64,000 nt of DNA from Heterocephalus glaber (lineage: Eukaryota > Chordata > Mammalia > Rodentia > Bathyergidae): NCBI RefSeq assembly GCF_000247695.1, contig NW_004624734.1, positions 16,810,007 through 16,874,006 of the forward strand, in the 5' to 3' direction. The translations under genes and the position numbers were made by a program. The notes beneath the pieces were generated by a model. The model ran no database searches. It was not told the origin of the DNA and saw only the letters and a program-made list of their open reading frames with translations. Positions 45,480 to 57,240 of the stretch are shown one piece after another; the first letter of the stretch is position 1, and every line of letters begins with the position of its first letter.

Positions 45480-48400
45480 TGTACTTTTCTATATATTAGC
45501 ATCTACTTCCTGCAGATTCTATTGTGAGGAGAGCATGATCTCAGTCACTTTGTATGGCATTTAAAGCCACCATAAAGTAGGCCAATCATGCCTACTCCAC
45601 CCGGTTTTTCGTGTTTCCCATACAACCTTCTTTTCCAGGCACATAGCCTAGCCTCCAATATAGGATAGTGATGCTGTCTCTAACCTAGGATTCATTTATT
45701 CAGACCTTGGCTCGTATCTTTTTTTTGTCCTGTATGGTTCCATACATTCAAATCTTTATGTTTAATAATTTAATTTTATCCAACAGCCATTGTGAATCCT
45801 CCTTTTACTATCCCAGCCAAAGTAAATTTATAAATTCTCAAAAATTATATAACATTTAGAGGGAAAGCCTTATAACATATCCTTTAAATATTTCAACAGA
45901 CTTATGTATTTAATTTTAATATTCTAAAGGTCAGTTAATGTATCTTATATTCTTTTTCTTTCTCATCTGGGCACATGGTAGATTTTTAAGAAATTCTTTG
46001 TTGTTTTTGAGTGACTCAGACTTATGTGTCAACAACTGAAATAGTTGGAAAATAACTGAATTGTGTTAATGTCTAAGAGTAGCTACTGTCAAACGTGAAA
46101 AAGCTGGACCTCCGAGTTCATAATGAAGCAGTCATGTTTCTAATTAAATTACAGATTTGTTAGGAGATTGTATTATGATTCAATGATAATAAAAAGTCTG
46201 GACACCAGCAGGAACTGTAGTACAGAAGTACCTTTAACATATAAATCATATAAGATAAAAAAAAATAGAAGAAAATCACAGACAACCTTGAACAAAGCAG
46301 TTTTATTAACTCTACTAATGCAAGCCACTTTCTGGAGGAAGGGAGAAACAAAAATAATCTTTGTTTTATATATTTTCAAATTCACAATTTATTTAATGAG
46401 TTCAAAATGGGATCATTTTCAGGAAGTAATCCTGACAAACATATGCTTATCTCCTTTTGACAGCAACAATAAACTGAGAGTCAAGCCTTCAAGGCTCAGG
46501 AAGAAGAGACACTTGTGAGGGAGGTATGTGTGCTACACAGGCTTGGCTGTAATAGTCACTGGCCATGAACTAGCCATGACTTCCCTGGGGAAATTAGAAT
46601 GTATCACCCTTCAAGGAAACGGAGGCTCTTTTGTGAGAGAGGGTGTATGACTCAACAAGACAGCACTTATTGGACTTGTGGGAAAGAAAACTGACAGTGT
46701 TTGAAAACCTGGCATCTGACAATATGAGAGTCAGTTCCCTTCCCAGAGGCCGGCCAGGCAAGGGTCAAGAAACTCGGAACCTTGAGCCCCCCAAGTAAAG
46801 AGAGATCATGACACGGGAAGAACACACATACATTTTGGAGCAATAGTTTAGTTGCTTCACTTCCTGATAATTCTTCACCCCTAATCTTTTGGAAATTAAA
46901 ACAATGCATCAATGGAAAACTGTGTATGAAAAAGAAAGTTCTGCCCATTCTTATAATTGTAATCTAAGAAGATTCATAGGAATTTAGTATATAATTTCTT
47001 TGCTATAATCATTCAGTGTGGTGAAGCCAATTAGATTTCTAAAAGAAAAAGTGATGTTTCCAATAATCTCAATTTATATACTGTCTTTCTTTTAGACCAT
47101 TTTTTTTTCAAAATTTCTTAATGACAAAGGTCTATTTTTCCAAAACAGTGTGTATTCCTTCAGTGGGGATCTTTGCCAAGAAGTGATCATTAAGACAAAC
47201 TTACTTCTTAGGATGATGTTATTTTCACAAATTACACAAAAATCTAACCATCCAAATCTCTTATTTATATGTTCTTAAGAAGATAACATACAATTTTGAC
47301 TATACTGGCTCGGTGAGCTCAATAATAGCAATAGCACAGCAGTATGATTCAAGTCTCTCCTTATCCATGTAACATTCACTTATTCAGGGATTAGGTTTAG
47401 GCTGGCATAAGAGACTTCAGAGTGCATCTTTACAATCTGCCATAGCTGATGCTGTTTATTTAGAAAGCATTGTCATGGTTTGTTTGGAGCATAGTGGTGA
47501 GGATTAGAGTCTTTCAATATATCTATAAAGAAGAGTTTCAAAGTTAAGTTTCCCAACAAGAATCTACTTCTTTATGTTTGTAGAAAGCAGGAATGAAAGC
47601 ATTCTTATTGCTTAGAAAGGATTTTCTTTTGGTAACTGTTCTACAAAAGTTGTTAAAGAAACACTTGAAGCAAACATTCTTGTCCTATTGTCCAGAAGAA
47701 ACCAGTTTTTCCTGTTGTTCTTTTGCTTTACTGGAATTTACATGAATTGATATACATAAGTCATTTTTGGTTGTCATAACTTGTGTATTTTTACGTTTTA
47801 TGCATATCTATGACTTTATAGGATCAAATTAATTTTCTAAGAATTTAAAATCTGAATTTGAACTAATCTTCAAGTATAAGCAATTATGTACATGAAGATA
47901 TGTCAGAAAACGATAAAGATATCATTTAAAGTAATGAAAGCTTCTTATAAAATGCTTTGCTTAGGTAGTAAATACAATGATTGTGCAAATTATTTGTAAT
48001 GCTAAAGAAATATATCCCAGGTGAAAATTAAGGAGTGATTCCATTTACTATAATTGAAGAATACATTGTATTTGTTTCAAATGCTTTGATTTTAAAATAA
48101 AAGTTGTTGTCATTGATTAAATGACATCTCTCAAAACACAAGCCTTTGGAGAAACTTAACACATGAAGTAAAAATGTTTTACTGAGCAAATATTATGCCT
48201 GTAAAAATAAAGATGCAACAAAAACTTAAATTGGGGTTAAAATAAAAAGGAATTGAACTTGTTAGAATTTTCAGATAATGCATTGCTACTAGAGATGGAA
48301 GCCGGTAATGTACAGTGTACTTCCTGAAGGTCACAGTCCTTGCGTTCGGCGTCCAAGGTCTGCCCAGAAGCTCCAAGCTCCAAGCTGATTTTCAGAATTC

Positions 48401-48760
48401 TTATATAGTCTGCTAAAAGAAGAGGTGGTAATATTTATGAGACTCACATAGGTATTATTATTGCTGTACCCCAAGCTCCCAAAAGCTGTTAATCCATTCA
48501 AACTACTGAGTAGGACACCACAACTGCTCTCCAGTAGGTGAGATGACTCTTAATCCTTTCAAAATGATTCAACAATGTGGCTTGATAATTCTAGTTTAAC
48601 ATGTACAACTGCCTGAACTGTCATTTCTATAAAGGCTACTCTTACATGTATTCCTTAAATGTAACCATACAGTTTCTCCCTCCGGGTTCCAGGAGGAAGT
48701 CTGGGAAATGAAACAAGACCAGGGCAGGATGTTTAGGGAGAAGAGGTGAGAAAAAGATGC
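45480..48760. other. Unique AT-rich sequence, no gene
   Basis: No recognised repeat or coding exon; the largest plus ORF (46168-46518, 116 codons) has lysine/leucine-rich low-information sequence. Two minus-strand ORFs overlap it. A few more GC-balanced patches (48290-48400) exist without assignable features. Confidence 0.5.
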
Positions 48761-48764
48761 TTCC

Positions 48765-48935
48765 CAGTGATTCTTAAAGTTTAGCAATGAGAAGAGTGTA
48801 TCACATTCTATAGTCTGGGGTCCATATATAATAATTATGATTCAGAAGATCAAGAGTAGGATTAAGTTTAGGAATCTGAGCATCCAACAAGGACTTTTGG
48901 TAATTCTGATGCAAGGGGTGTCAGGGGTGATCTGT
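48765..48935 (+). mobile_element. MER5A-like hAT-Charlie MITE
   Basis: cagtgattcttaaagtttag at the start, attatgattcagaagatcaa, aagtttaggaatctgagcat, ccaacaaggacttttggtaa and ttctgatgcaaggggtgtca at the end follow MER5A ('cagtgtttctcaaactttag', 'tctgattcagtaggtctggg', 'gagaatttgcatttctaaca', 'agttcccaggtgatgctgat'). Confidence 0.65.
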
Positions 48936-49079
48936 TGAAGATCCCAGCTTTAAGTAAATGAAAGCTTTGATCTCTTACCTAACCCCAACTTCCTTTTGAA
49001 AATAACCTTCGAATTAGAGAAGCTATAAAGTCATCATCAAGTTCTTGAAGACAGTAGGTAGCTGACTCATCCTCTGTCC

Positions 49080-49910
49080 CATGGGCACTAATTGACATTT
49101 ATCTTTCACACAGCCACTTCCACAGCCCACACATTTAATGAAGGCACAACCCTGTGGTTAGAAGCTTCATAAATGGAAATATGCACAGTGGTGGTGGCCT
49201 TTTATTTATGTACTCATTTCAAAGAGAAGTTAGAGCAGTTAGCTGTGTGTAGTCTGTTTACTAAACAGATTTTAAGCAATGGGCATAGAGAGGGATCCAT
49301 TCAGCTTAATGCCTACCAGATGATTAAAAAAGTTTCCAGTTGGCTTCCTGCTCACAACCTAGCCAGCAAAGCTGTAATACCTGTAAAATAATTAGACTAG
49401 AGCATGTGCTTAATTTATTCCAGACATTGCAAGATTTTCACATTAGCATTAATGGCTTGCTCATAGCGGAACTCTAGGGGCCACATAAAATAATAAGAGT
49501 CTCGAAAGTTGTAGCTAAAAGGGAAGTGTTAAAAAAAATCACTTGTACTGTTTGTGGTGTGCTCCACCAAAAAATGGGTTCAATGTTCACATTGTTCCCT
49601 CCGGACAGCACTAATTTCTTTCCAATTAAAAGAAAATGGATTGCAAATGACTTCACAGAGCCCCCCGGTCAAAGGAATAGGCCTACCTTATAATGTTGCC
49701 TCCGGAGCAGTTATATTGCTGCAGGGCATAGATCTAGCCCTGGGTTTTGCGGAATAGATGTGCATAAAGAGAAGAGCTAGAGCTATTCTGATGATGGAAT
49801 TTATTGTGCTGTTGAAGCTAGTTATTATCCTCCATTTGGCTAGTTTGCAGAAGCTTATAGGTCTTTGTGGAGGATACAGACTAATAAACATGTCTAGATT
49901 CATATTTAGT
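49080..49910. other. Unique stretch, candidate conserved non-coding element
   Basis: Non-repetitive and relatively rich in C+G dinucleotide sites for this window (two cctccgg sites at 49599 and 49699, accctccgg-like, and ccccccggtc). It includes a purine-pyrimidine balanced core at 49560-49800 and homeobox-like taattaga near 49389. An ORF of 67-71 codons exists on each strand, but neither has a domain. I considered mitochondrial origin and rejected it. Conservation is inferred from texture only. Confidence 0.28.
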
Positions 49911-49919
49911 AATTGTTAA

Positions 49920-50830
49920 TGCTTACTCTCATTTTTAATAGTGCAAAACTTTCTGTCCAGCCTCTTGTCACAAGAGAGTAATTGTTTCCTTATGATCCTC
50001 CTCTCTTCCATATCTAAACCATCAACTATGAGGCAGGCATCTGATGAAGTAAAAGACAACAGAGAGGAAGTGTTCTCAGTGACATGATAAAAGACACTTA
50101 AGACATGTGACCCCTTTGGACCCTGAAAAGAAAAAGCTGGGAAATGCTTTTCATTCCTCATGTTTGCATTAAAGTCCAGGAAACAACACAAATGTGGATG
50201 TTACCAGCTGGAGAGGGAAATGTTCTCCCATTTAAACCATTAAGACGTATACAAATGTTTAGCTCACTTACTTTCTCTACACTTGCTCTGCGCATTTGGG
50301 AGGAACTAGGGATTGAAAATCCCTAATTAGAAGCACAGAATTCCAATGCACATTCTTTACAGAAAATCTGGATCTCTAAGGAATGAATAAGTTAGGATAG
50401 AATTAATTAGTCTGATGCATTAAAAATTACTGGTCAAAGTTATGTCTTTGGAATAAGAAGTGAATTGTTTTTACTAAGAATTGAGTCAAATTCTGGAACG
50501 CAATGAACTGAAGTAGCTGTTCCCCTGAGCTCTGATTTGTTAAGTGAGGACTATGCTTACAGCAAAAGAAACAAATTCCAACTCAGACTTGCTTAAGCAA
50601 AACAAAAGGGATTATTGGAACAAAAGATTTATTGGGGGAGAAAGAGAACTTTATTTGTCTAAGTTTCATGAATATGGAAGTTCAATTTCCTGGATCTTTG
50701 TAGATGGCAGACATTAGCACATACTAAGCAGCCATGCATATATGTCACTATTCCTTCAAAAGCATTTTTCTCAAAGTTAAATTATGTTAAGAAAAATTAT
50801 TTAAAACTTTGAAATAAACCAAAATGTAGG
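49920..50830. other. No gene or recognised repeat
   Basis: AT-rich, with one 91-codon minus ORF and a 60-codon plus ORF without domains. Confidence 0.45.
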
Positions 50831-50843
50831 CTACATATCATTT

Positions 50844-50928
50844 CATTTATTTTTTGTATCGGGGATTGAACTCAGGACCTTGAGCTTACAAAGCAGGCAC
50901 AGTACCACTGAGCTAAATCCCCAGCCCT
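50844..50928 (-). mobile_element. ID-type SINE (copy 4)
   Basis: Minus-strand copy: plus strand shows attgaactcaggaccttgag, then ccactgagctaaatccccag, the complement of the A box region. A short T-rich tail lies on the left. A perfect 12-bp target-site duplication tacatatcattt at 50832-50843 and 50929-50940 fixes the boundaries. Confidence 0.95.
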
Positions 50929-51462
50929 TACATATCATTTGAATGTGATATAGAAGGGACCCATCCAAAGCCCTGTTTACCATTAACTAAAGTCTCAATT
51001 TAGTGAATTTATATGTTAGCCACTTTTCATCTAGCAGAGATGCAAGTAATTTTTATCTAGTAGGAAAACTTTATCCCAAAGTAAAGGTTTATTGCCGATA
51101 GAGCAATAGCCAATCTACTCCTGTTCCCCTTAATTAAATTGACTATAAATATCTGGATCTACAAATGTTCTTTAAACTGATCTTACTATCTCATTGATTT
51201 TCTCATTAATTAAAGACTAAAATAAAATCTCTGACAAGGACTCATTTTACACTTGCTTGGAAAGAAGGATTTTATTTTTTTGGGGGGACATTATTACTTT
51301 AGCAATAACTAAAATGCATTTACTGTATAGTCACTACAGAAGCATAAACTAATCCCAGCCTACAAATGATTTTTAGAAATTTGTTTCACACTACAATTTC
51401 CTTCCATATACCCTGTTCTTTTTGGGAAAATGGACTTTTTGCCATTGTTCCTTGTACCAATG

Positions 51463-51530
51463 TCTTAGAATTTACTGTTGGCTTTTCTGGGCTAGTATGC
51501 TATCTACTTATGCCTTCCTCCTTCATTTGC
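51463..51530 (+). repeat. Local duplicate A (of 52599-52669)
   Basis: Shares a 39-nt left block (2 mismatches) and a 19-nt right block (1 mismatch) with 52599-52669. The middle is 8 nt here (atctactt) and 13 nt there. Shared words include cttagaatttactgtt, ctagtatgct and tgccttcctccttcattt. Confidence 0.92.
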
Positions 51531-51840
51531 TTCAAGTCTTTGCTTAAATGCCATTCTTCTGGAGAGGTCTTCTTTGTCATTTCCTCTGAAGTGAGATTTT
51601 TATCTGTCAGTTAAACCTAATTTATTTTTCTTCAGAGAACTATCACTTTACATTTATCTATTTGTTTCTTATCTATCTTTCTCTACTAAAATGTATACTT
51701 TATGAGAGCATGGACACTAAGGATCAGCTGCAGATTTGCATTTTTTCTGTATTGTTTCCCAGACAAAGTTTTTATCATCTGACACACTGTATACACACTA
51801 CTGGTAGGAAAACAGACAGAAGGCCTGGTCCCTAACATGA
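51485..51840 (+). repeat. L2 3' end region (probable)
   Basis: ctccttcatttgcttcaagt, ctttgcttaaatgccattct, tctggagaggtcttctttgt, ctctactaaaatgtatactt and tatgagagcatggacactaa parallel the L2 3' UTR ('cttcaggtctcagctcaaat', 'gtcacctcctccgagaggcc', 'ttccctgac', 'actagactgtaagctccatg'). Confidence 0.55.
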
Positions 51841-51884
51841 GGATACCCAATGTATGATTTTAAAATAAAATGAACAATAGTAAT

Positions 51885-52090
51885 ACATAATATTGAGTAT
51901 TCACTATGTGCCAGTTTGTGTTCTAATTAATCATTATTTTATGAGTTATGTATCTTTATCATGTATTAGTCATCCTTGGCACATCCAATGAGGTAAGAAT
52001 TATTACCATCCCTATTTTCTATATGAAGCAACAGGGCACAGAATGGCTAAGTAACCTGCCTAAATTTGCATAGAAAAAATTGGAAGTCTC
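51885..52090 (+). repeat. MIR SINE
   Basis: ttgagtattcactatgtgcc, agtttgtgttctaattaatc, aatgaggtaagaattattac, catccctattttctatatga and aagtaacctgcctaaatttg follow MIR closely ('gagcacttactatgtgccag', 'gcactgttctaagcacttta', 'ccccattttacagatgagg', 'taacttgcccaaggtc'). Confidence 0.68.
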
Positions 52091-52159
52091 AATGTCAAGC
52101 AGGATAGCTCCAGTTAAACAGAAGTAGACTTTAATATATATTCTTATATTCTTGCTACA

Positions 52160-52290
52160 TAAAATATAAGCCCTTTAAGGGCAGGGATTCTGGGATTTTT
52201 TTCTGTGCTTGCTTTACTATTATATTCTAGGAATTAGTAAAATATTTTTTGCATAGTAAATATTCAATAAATATGTGATGCATGTATGAA
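52160..52290 (+). repeat. L2 3' end fragment
   Basis: aagccctttaagggcaggga, ttctgggatttttttctgtg, gcatagtaaatattcaataa and atatgtgatgcatgtatgaa match the L2 terminus ('agggcagggactgtgtctgt', 'agtaggtgctcaataaatat', 'ttgttgaatgaatgaa'). Confidence 0.65.
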
Positions 52291-52598
52291 TGATTTTTTT
52301 GAAGATTTACTATGTTGCAGGTACTTTTCTTGGCATTGGAGACTTGATGGGGAACAAGAATCCATTTCTGAGAAGAAATATTGCATAAGAAAAATCAATA
52401 ATTGACCACGGAAAATTTAGGACATTCAAAATAGGACACAAAAGTCACTTCTTGTATTTCAAGTAGGCTGAAAACTCTCCCTTATGTTTTCTACCAACTC
52501 CGGACTGCAAATATCTGCCGTGACAGAAGAAATATTTTGTCTGTCAGTGGACAGTGATCTGGAACAAGCACAGTAGCATTAGAGAGGTAAGATCAAGC

Positions 52599-52669
52599 TC
52601 TTAGAATTTACTGTTTGCTTTTCTGGACTAGTATGCTCCCAAGTGCACATGTGCCTTCCTCCTTCATTT
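52599..52669 (+). repeat. Local duplicate B (of 51463-51530)
   Basis: Second copy of the 51463-51530 segment, 1.1 kb downstream in the same orientation. The sequences on either side of the two copies do not match, and this copy is not part of the L2 that surrounds copy A. Confidence 0.92.
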
Positions 52670-53078
52670 TCCAGGTGGATGCAGGACCCTTTTGAAGCCA
52701 ATGTGGGTTTTAGCTGTTCCTGACTGGGTCTCTGCTGGCAATCCAAGAAGAAAATCTTCCAGCCCTGGTTGGAACACAGCAATTTAAAATAAATGTTACC
52801 GCTTTCTACATTTCCTGGTCTGAGTAGGTCTGTAACTGAGTGGATTTATCTAGTAATGTATGTCGTGAAGGCAGCAGCAGATACAATAATTGCACTTTTA
52901 AACGTAGGAATGAAATTACTTCCCTGGGGCTGCACCTTGTGCAGCAAAAGCCAAATCAAGATTATAACTCAGAATTTCTCACTTCAAAACCTGTTTTCTG
53001 CAGAGAAATTACCATGACAGTGTCTTAAGCCCGGAAGGCTACCAGCAGTCTGAGGAAAGGGTTAGCATTCACAGAGAT

Positions 53079-53175
53079 TCTTTTCTTTTTTTTTTTTTTT
53101 TTGGTACCGGGGATCGAACTCTGGTCCTTGCGCTTGTGCAGCAGGCGGCGAAACTACTGAGCTAAATCCCCGGCC
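53079..53175 (-). mobile_element. ID-type SINE (copy 5)
   Basis: Minus strand: plus strand has a T-run of about 18, then ggtaccggggatcgaactct, ggtccttgcgcttgtgcagc and ctactgagctaaatccccgg. A 9-bp target-site duplication cacagagat lies at 53070-53078 and 53176-53184. Close in sequence to 27227-27321. Confidence 0.96.
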
Positions 53176-53184
53176 CACAGAGAT

Positions 53185-54380
53185 GCTATTTTAAAAACTT
53201 GCACGGGGAACACAATTTTCTGGGGTCTAGAGAAGTAACAGTTCTTGTAACAGGTGGTCCTGAGAACAGATAGACAAAACTGCAAGGAGAAAGTCGAGGA
53301 CAGAGTTCATCAGAAGTTATAAAAGATGATGTTGCAGTAGAAACATTTAAAAATATTCACTGTAGAGCTGAGACTGAAATCAGGAAGAGACTCATGAACA
53401 AATAACTTCCATTATTTCATTTGTCCATTCAGTCATTTATTAGAAGTCACAGAATTAGGCTTTGATCACAGTCTATCTTTGTGCAACCTGTGGGCAGGTT
53501 GGCACAATAATTAGCACCTGGATTTCTAGGTTAAAGGAGAAAGAATATCACTACCAGATGATTGATCATCTGGTTTACTTTTTCTTCCCTTTTTATGGTG
53601 CCTCTTCACCCCTGCTGTGCACAACATGGGGTCAAAATGAAGCCAAATGAGAGGAAACAGTCTTAGTCTCCTTTGAATTCTTGAAGAAGAGCTAAAGTAA
53701 TTTAAAGATGCTGATCTGAAGATGGTAGGTATTTTTTAAAAATCAATTTGAGTACAATTTAATAGTTTGAACTTTTATAAAAGCATTTTGATCGAGGAAA
53801 GCGTCATTTGTCAGTCTGACATAGAGTATTGAGACAGAGGTCAATGTGGAATAAAAGCTTTCTATTTGAGAGAAAGACAACGCTCTCCTTCATTTACTAG
53901 AGCTTTACAAAAACTCTCAGTTGAACTGTTTCCTTTACCTTGGATGGGGAACAGAGCATGCTAAAAAAGACATCAGTCTCTTTCTCCATACTGTATCATC
54001 TAAATCTCTAATTGAATGATTTAAAATAAATGAGGACCCATTAGGTGAGTACTTCAGAAGAGAAGTACACACATTTAGGAAGTCTTTCTTTATTATGATA
54101 AAATATGTCAAAATTCATCATAAAATTTGGGTCTGATGAATCCCCAGTACTTTACATGAATAAGGCTTATGCCAAAGATCTGCAGTAAACAGTGATGTGG
54201 CTTTTCATATGTATTAATATAAAGGAAAAATATAGAGTCCTCGATCCCCCATGCTTTTAATTCTTCAAGTGATAGAGTAGGATAATTATTCTCCAGGCTT
54301 TTTTTTTAACCAAAAAATTCTGGAAATGGCTTGAGTACCTTTTATATTACTAAGCAAAGCTATTTGGGATTAAGAAATAG
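53185..54380. other. Unique sequence, no gene
   Basis: AT-rich; one 62-codon ORF (53462-53650) has no domain. I see nothing else. Confidence 0.45.
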
Positions 54381-54384
54381 AAAA

Positions 54385-54555
54385 AAAATCATTCCAGCAC
54401 TCTAGAAGACTGAGGTAGGGGGATTTCAAGTTCGAGCCCAACCAGGGCAATTTATTGATTTAGTGAGCGAGATTTTGTCTTTAAAAGCAGAAGAAAGAAA
54501 GGTTTGAGAATGTAGTTCGGTGTAAAGGCCCTCATTTTAATCTCTAGTACTGCAT
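54385..54555 (+). mobile_element. B1-dID composite SINE
   Basis: attccagcactctagaagac, tgaggtagggggatttcaag, ttcgagcccaaccagggcaa and tttagtgagcgagattttgt are B1/7SL-derived. gtttgagaatgtagttcggt, gtaaaggccctcattttaat is the ID-like right half. Boundaries are approximate. Confidence 0.7.
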
Positions 54556-54823
54556 TTCTAATAAGTAATATAAGTAAATATAAGCAAAATAAATATTTTA
54601 AAAATTTAAAAAGAGAAATTTCCCTTGGGGTACGGTAAGGGACTGCTCAGATTTTGGAGTAATTGAAGAAAAAAAATGGATAGAGGTGTTCCAATACCTA
54701 GATTTCAATGGGGTAAAAGGTTTAAAATGTAAGGAAAGGCCCAATGGCACAGGCTAGAAAATGAAAGCAGGGCTGTGCACTACTAAAAGAGCTAAAAGTA
54801 GGTTGGACAGGGTGAATGTACAG

Positions 54824-55010
54824 TGGGTTGAATGGTGAACACCTCAAAATATAGCTTTATATGCTGATCTCTGGAACCTGTGAACCTGCCCTTATATGGC
54901 AGACTATGTGATGAAGTTAAGGATTTTGAAAGGAGGAAATCATCCAGGAATGCGTGGGCTGGCTCTAAATGCAGTCATAGGAATCTGCTGCACAACACAG
55001 TGACTACTTA
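54824..55010 (+). mobile_element. MLT1-type LTR, 5' part
   Basis: gggttgaatggtgaacacct, gctgatctctggaacctgtg, aacctgcccttatatggcag, atgtgatgaagttaaggatt and ttgaaaggaggaaatcatcc parallel the MLT1 5' half ('gggctgaatagtg', 'gcagatgtgattaagttaag', 'gatcttgagatggggagatt', 'atcctgg'). Confidence 0.52.
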
Positions 55011-55039
55011 ATAACCATGTGCTGCATCCTTAAAAATCA

Positions 55040-55635
55040 CTAAGAGGGTAGATTTCAAACACTTATGAAGTGCAAAAGGAAAATGATAAGCCCTTGATGT
55101 AATGTGTAGGGTAGTTATATTTTTTGCCAAAGCACTCAAATGAAGAAACTAACAGCACTACTCTAGAGGTAGTGCTGAGAGCCTGATAAATGAAGACAGC
55201 AAACACACACGGGGTGGTGCTACCCTGAAGTAGCCAACCACGGTGAAAAGCAATTACTATCCATAAAACGGACTGGCAAAGGGAGGAAAGACTGTGGAAA
55301 GGTCTAGGAGAGCTGGAACCATAGAAAGGACTCCCGGGAGAGGCTGTTTTCTAGGGCAAGGACAGCTACTGCCAGAGGCACTGCGTCAGTGTAGGAAGGG
55401 AGTGGAAGGAAGTAGCCTCTGAGGGGCCCACTCAGGGGCGAGGAGGTTGGGCGCTGGCCAAGCACAGTTCATGGTCAGATGCCCGGGGCACAGAAGAGGG
55501 GCACAAATGGAAGCTAGCTGGCTCCCCTATGTAGAACTGTGCATGAAAGAAACTTGCCCAAAATGTTTTGCTGTAGCTGTTAAAATACTCCAATTATGTA
55601 TTATTATTCTCCTATACAGCTGAAAATTAAAGCTG
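55040..55635. other. Unassigned, locally GC-rich patch
   Basis: About 55330-55500 is richer in G and C than the surroundings (cactcaggggcgaggaggtt, gggcgctggccaagcacag). No promoter, ORF or repeat is evident. It may be a remnant of an unrecognised repeat or a small regulatory patch. Confidence 0.35.
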
Positions 55636-55639
55636 AAAG

Positions 55640-56025
55640 GTGATTTATCAAGATGGCCCGATTTCCCATGCACTCCTTGCTCCATCTGCTCATCCCCATC
55701 AATCTCTTCGCCTCTCCTCGCTAGGACCTCCCTTCCTGGCACGCACACTTCCTTTCAGCTCCCTCCCCCTCAGTTCTACGTGGCCCTCTTGGTATCCTTC
55801 AGGTATCTGCTCAAGTATCATCCTCTCAGCAATCTTCCCTGCTCTCTCTGGTTCTCATTTTCCAGAGCTCTGGATCCCACCTCACACTTCAGGTGTGCCT
55901 TTACCCAGGTGTCCTCTGTTTCCCCCATTACAACACCAATACCTGAGAGCCAGACTTGCAGTCATGTTTTTCCCAGGCTGGGCACATAGTGGGTATTCAG
56001 TAACCCTCATGGATTGGTTGACACC
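55640..56025 (+). repeat. L2 LINE 3' end
   Basis: cccatgcactccttgctcca, catccccatcaatctcttcg, ttcctggcacgcacacttcc, ttcaggtatctgctcaagta, tcatcctctcagcaatcttc, cctgctctctctggttctca and ctgggcacatagtgggtatt carry the L2 3' UTR order to its '-cagtaaccctcatgga' end. The 152-codon ORF here (55640-56098) is a remnant/chance frame in L2 and not a gene. Confidence 0.7.
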
Positions 56026-56297
56026 AGGGAAGACTCAGTACTTGAGCTCTTGTCTGCAAGATTCTGAAGACCCTTGTGCATCCATAATCATGGGGTAGGA
56101 TTCCAAAGAAATGGAATTTAAGTGCAATGTATCCTCTGGAGGACAACTAGTTGAAATCATATCAATAATAACAAAGGACTCTATTAACAAATGACAGGTG
56201 CCCATCTCTAGATAATATAATAAAGAGGTGCAAAATCATTTGGAAATAGTTGAAAAGCAAACAATTGGGATTTTGTTCTATCATCTCGCCTTAACAG

Positions 56298-56322
56298 ACA
56301 CACACACACACACACACACACA
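56298..56322 (+). repeat. (CA)n microsatellite
   Basis: Twelve and a half uninterrupted CA units, followed by tacacacc. It is an ordinary dinucleotide microsatellite and probably polymorphic. Confidence 0.98.
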
Positions 56323-56879
56323 TACACACCATCGTCATCACACCCCACAGACTGTCCTTCCCCTCAGACAGGAAAGCTGACATGTGTGTTCCAAATTCCA
56401 CACATTCAGATCTGGCCTTGGTGGAGAAGCAGAGGAGGTATCCACACTGGTACCCAGATGGGGGCTTCGACACCAACCGGAGTTGTCTGTGCAAATCTCC
56501 CCGCCAGCTCCGAGGTGCCTGGGAGGCTCTCCCTCAAGCTCTTCTCACAACCAGTTTCACAGAAAGAGAAGCAGCTTTGGAGATTTCAAGCAAATGCTGC
56601 TATAAATAAGAGCACTGGGACAGACAAGGACTATGATGTACTGGAATATACACTTTCCCTCTCTTTGGTCTTTTTTATTTTTATTTCTTTGGTACTTTCA
56701 TGCAAAATGTCACAAAGCACGTAATAAAACTAAAAACATTTTTGAGGAAGAACTCCTATTTTAAAGGGGAAAGGAGCTGTTTTCCCTTACTCTCTTTAAG
56801 AATGCTAAGAATTATTAGTCTTGGCGGTGGTAGGCATGGTAGACTGGAGAGGTGGAGAAAGACAATTCAGGTTGCCTGG

Positions 56880-57240
56880 TGTCTTAATCAGTGTAGGCTG
56901 CTATAACCGAGCACCATAGACTGGGTGGCTAAAAAAGTAAACATCTGTTTCCCAGCGCTCTGAAGACAGGGATATCCAAGGTCAACGTGCTCATGGAGCC
57001 CAGGTCTGCTGAACATGTCTGCTGGTTTGTAGAAAGCTGTCTTTCCTGTGTCCTTTCATGGCAGAAAGCACAAAGAAGGAGAAAATGTTTTCCTGTGTCT
57101 TTCTATAATGTCACTAGGCTCATCTTATTGGCTCCACCTTGATGACCAAATAAACTCTCAAAGGCTCCACCTCCAAATATCACAACTAGGGCTTCAATAT
57201 GTAAAAGGGGGCATAAGTGCAGTATATAAGCGGTTCATTG
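56880..57240 (-). mobile_element. MST/MLT1-type LTR
   Basis: On the plus strand it starts TGTCTTAATCAGTGTAGGCT, with gctataaccgagcaccatag, actgggtggctaaaaaagta, gctccaccttgatgaccaaa, taaactctcaaaggctccac, ctccaaatatcacaactagg and gcttcaatatg. It is the reverse complement of an MST/MLT1 solo LTR ('gactgggtggcttataaaca', 'gaccccacctcctaatacca'). The 3' end is approximate. Confidence 0.65.

Noticed and set aside
49530..49900. Nuclear mitochondrial insertion (NUMT)
   Set aside because: I considered it because of unusual sequence texture, but none of the conserved mitochondrial rRNA or gene segments is recognisable and no mitochondrial coding frame results.
55640..56098. 152-codon plus-strand ORF
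   Set aside because: It lies within an L2 LINE 3' UTR-like sequence and encodes Ser/Pro-rich text with no recognised domain.
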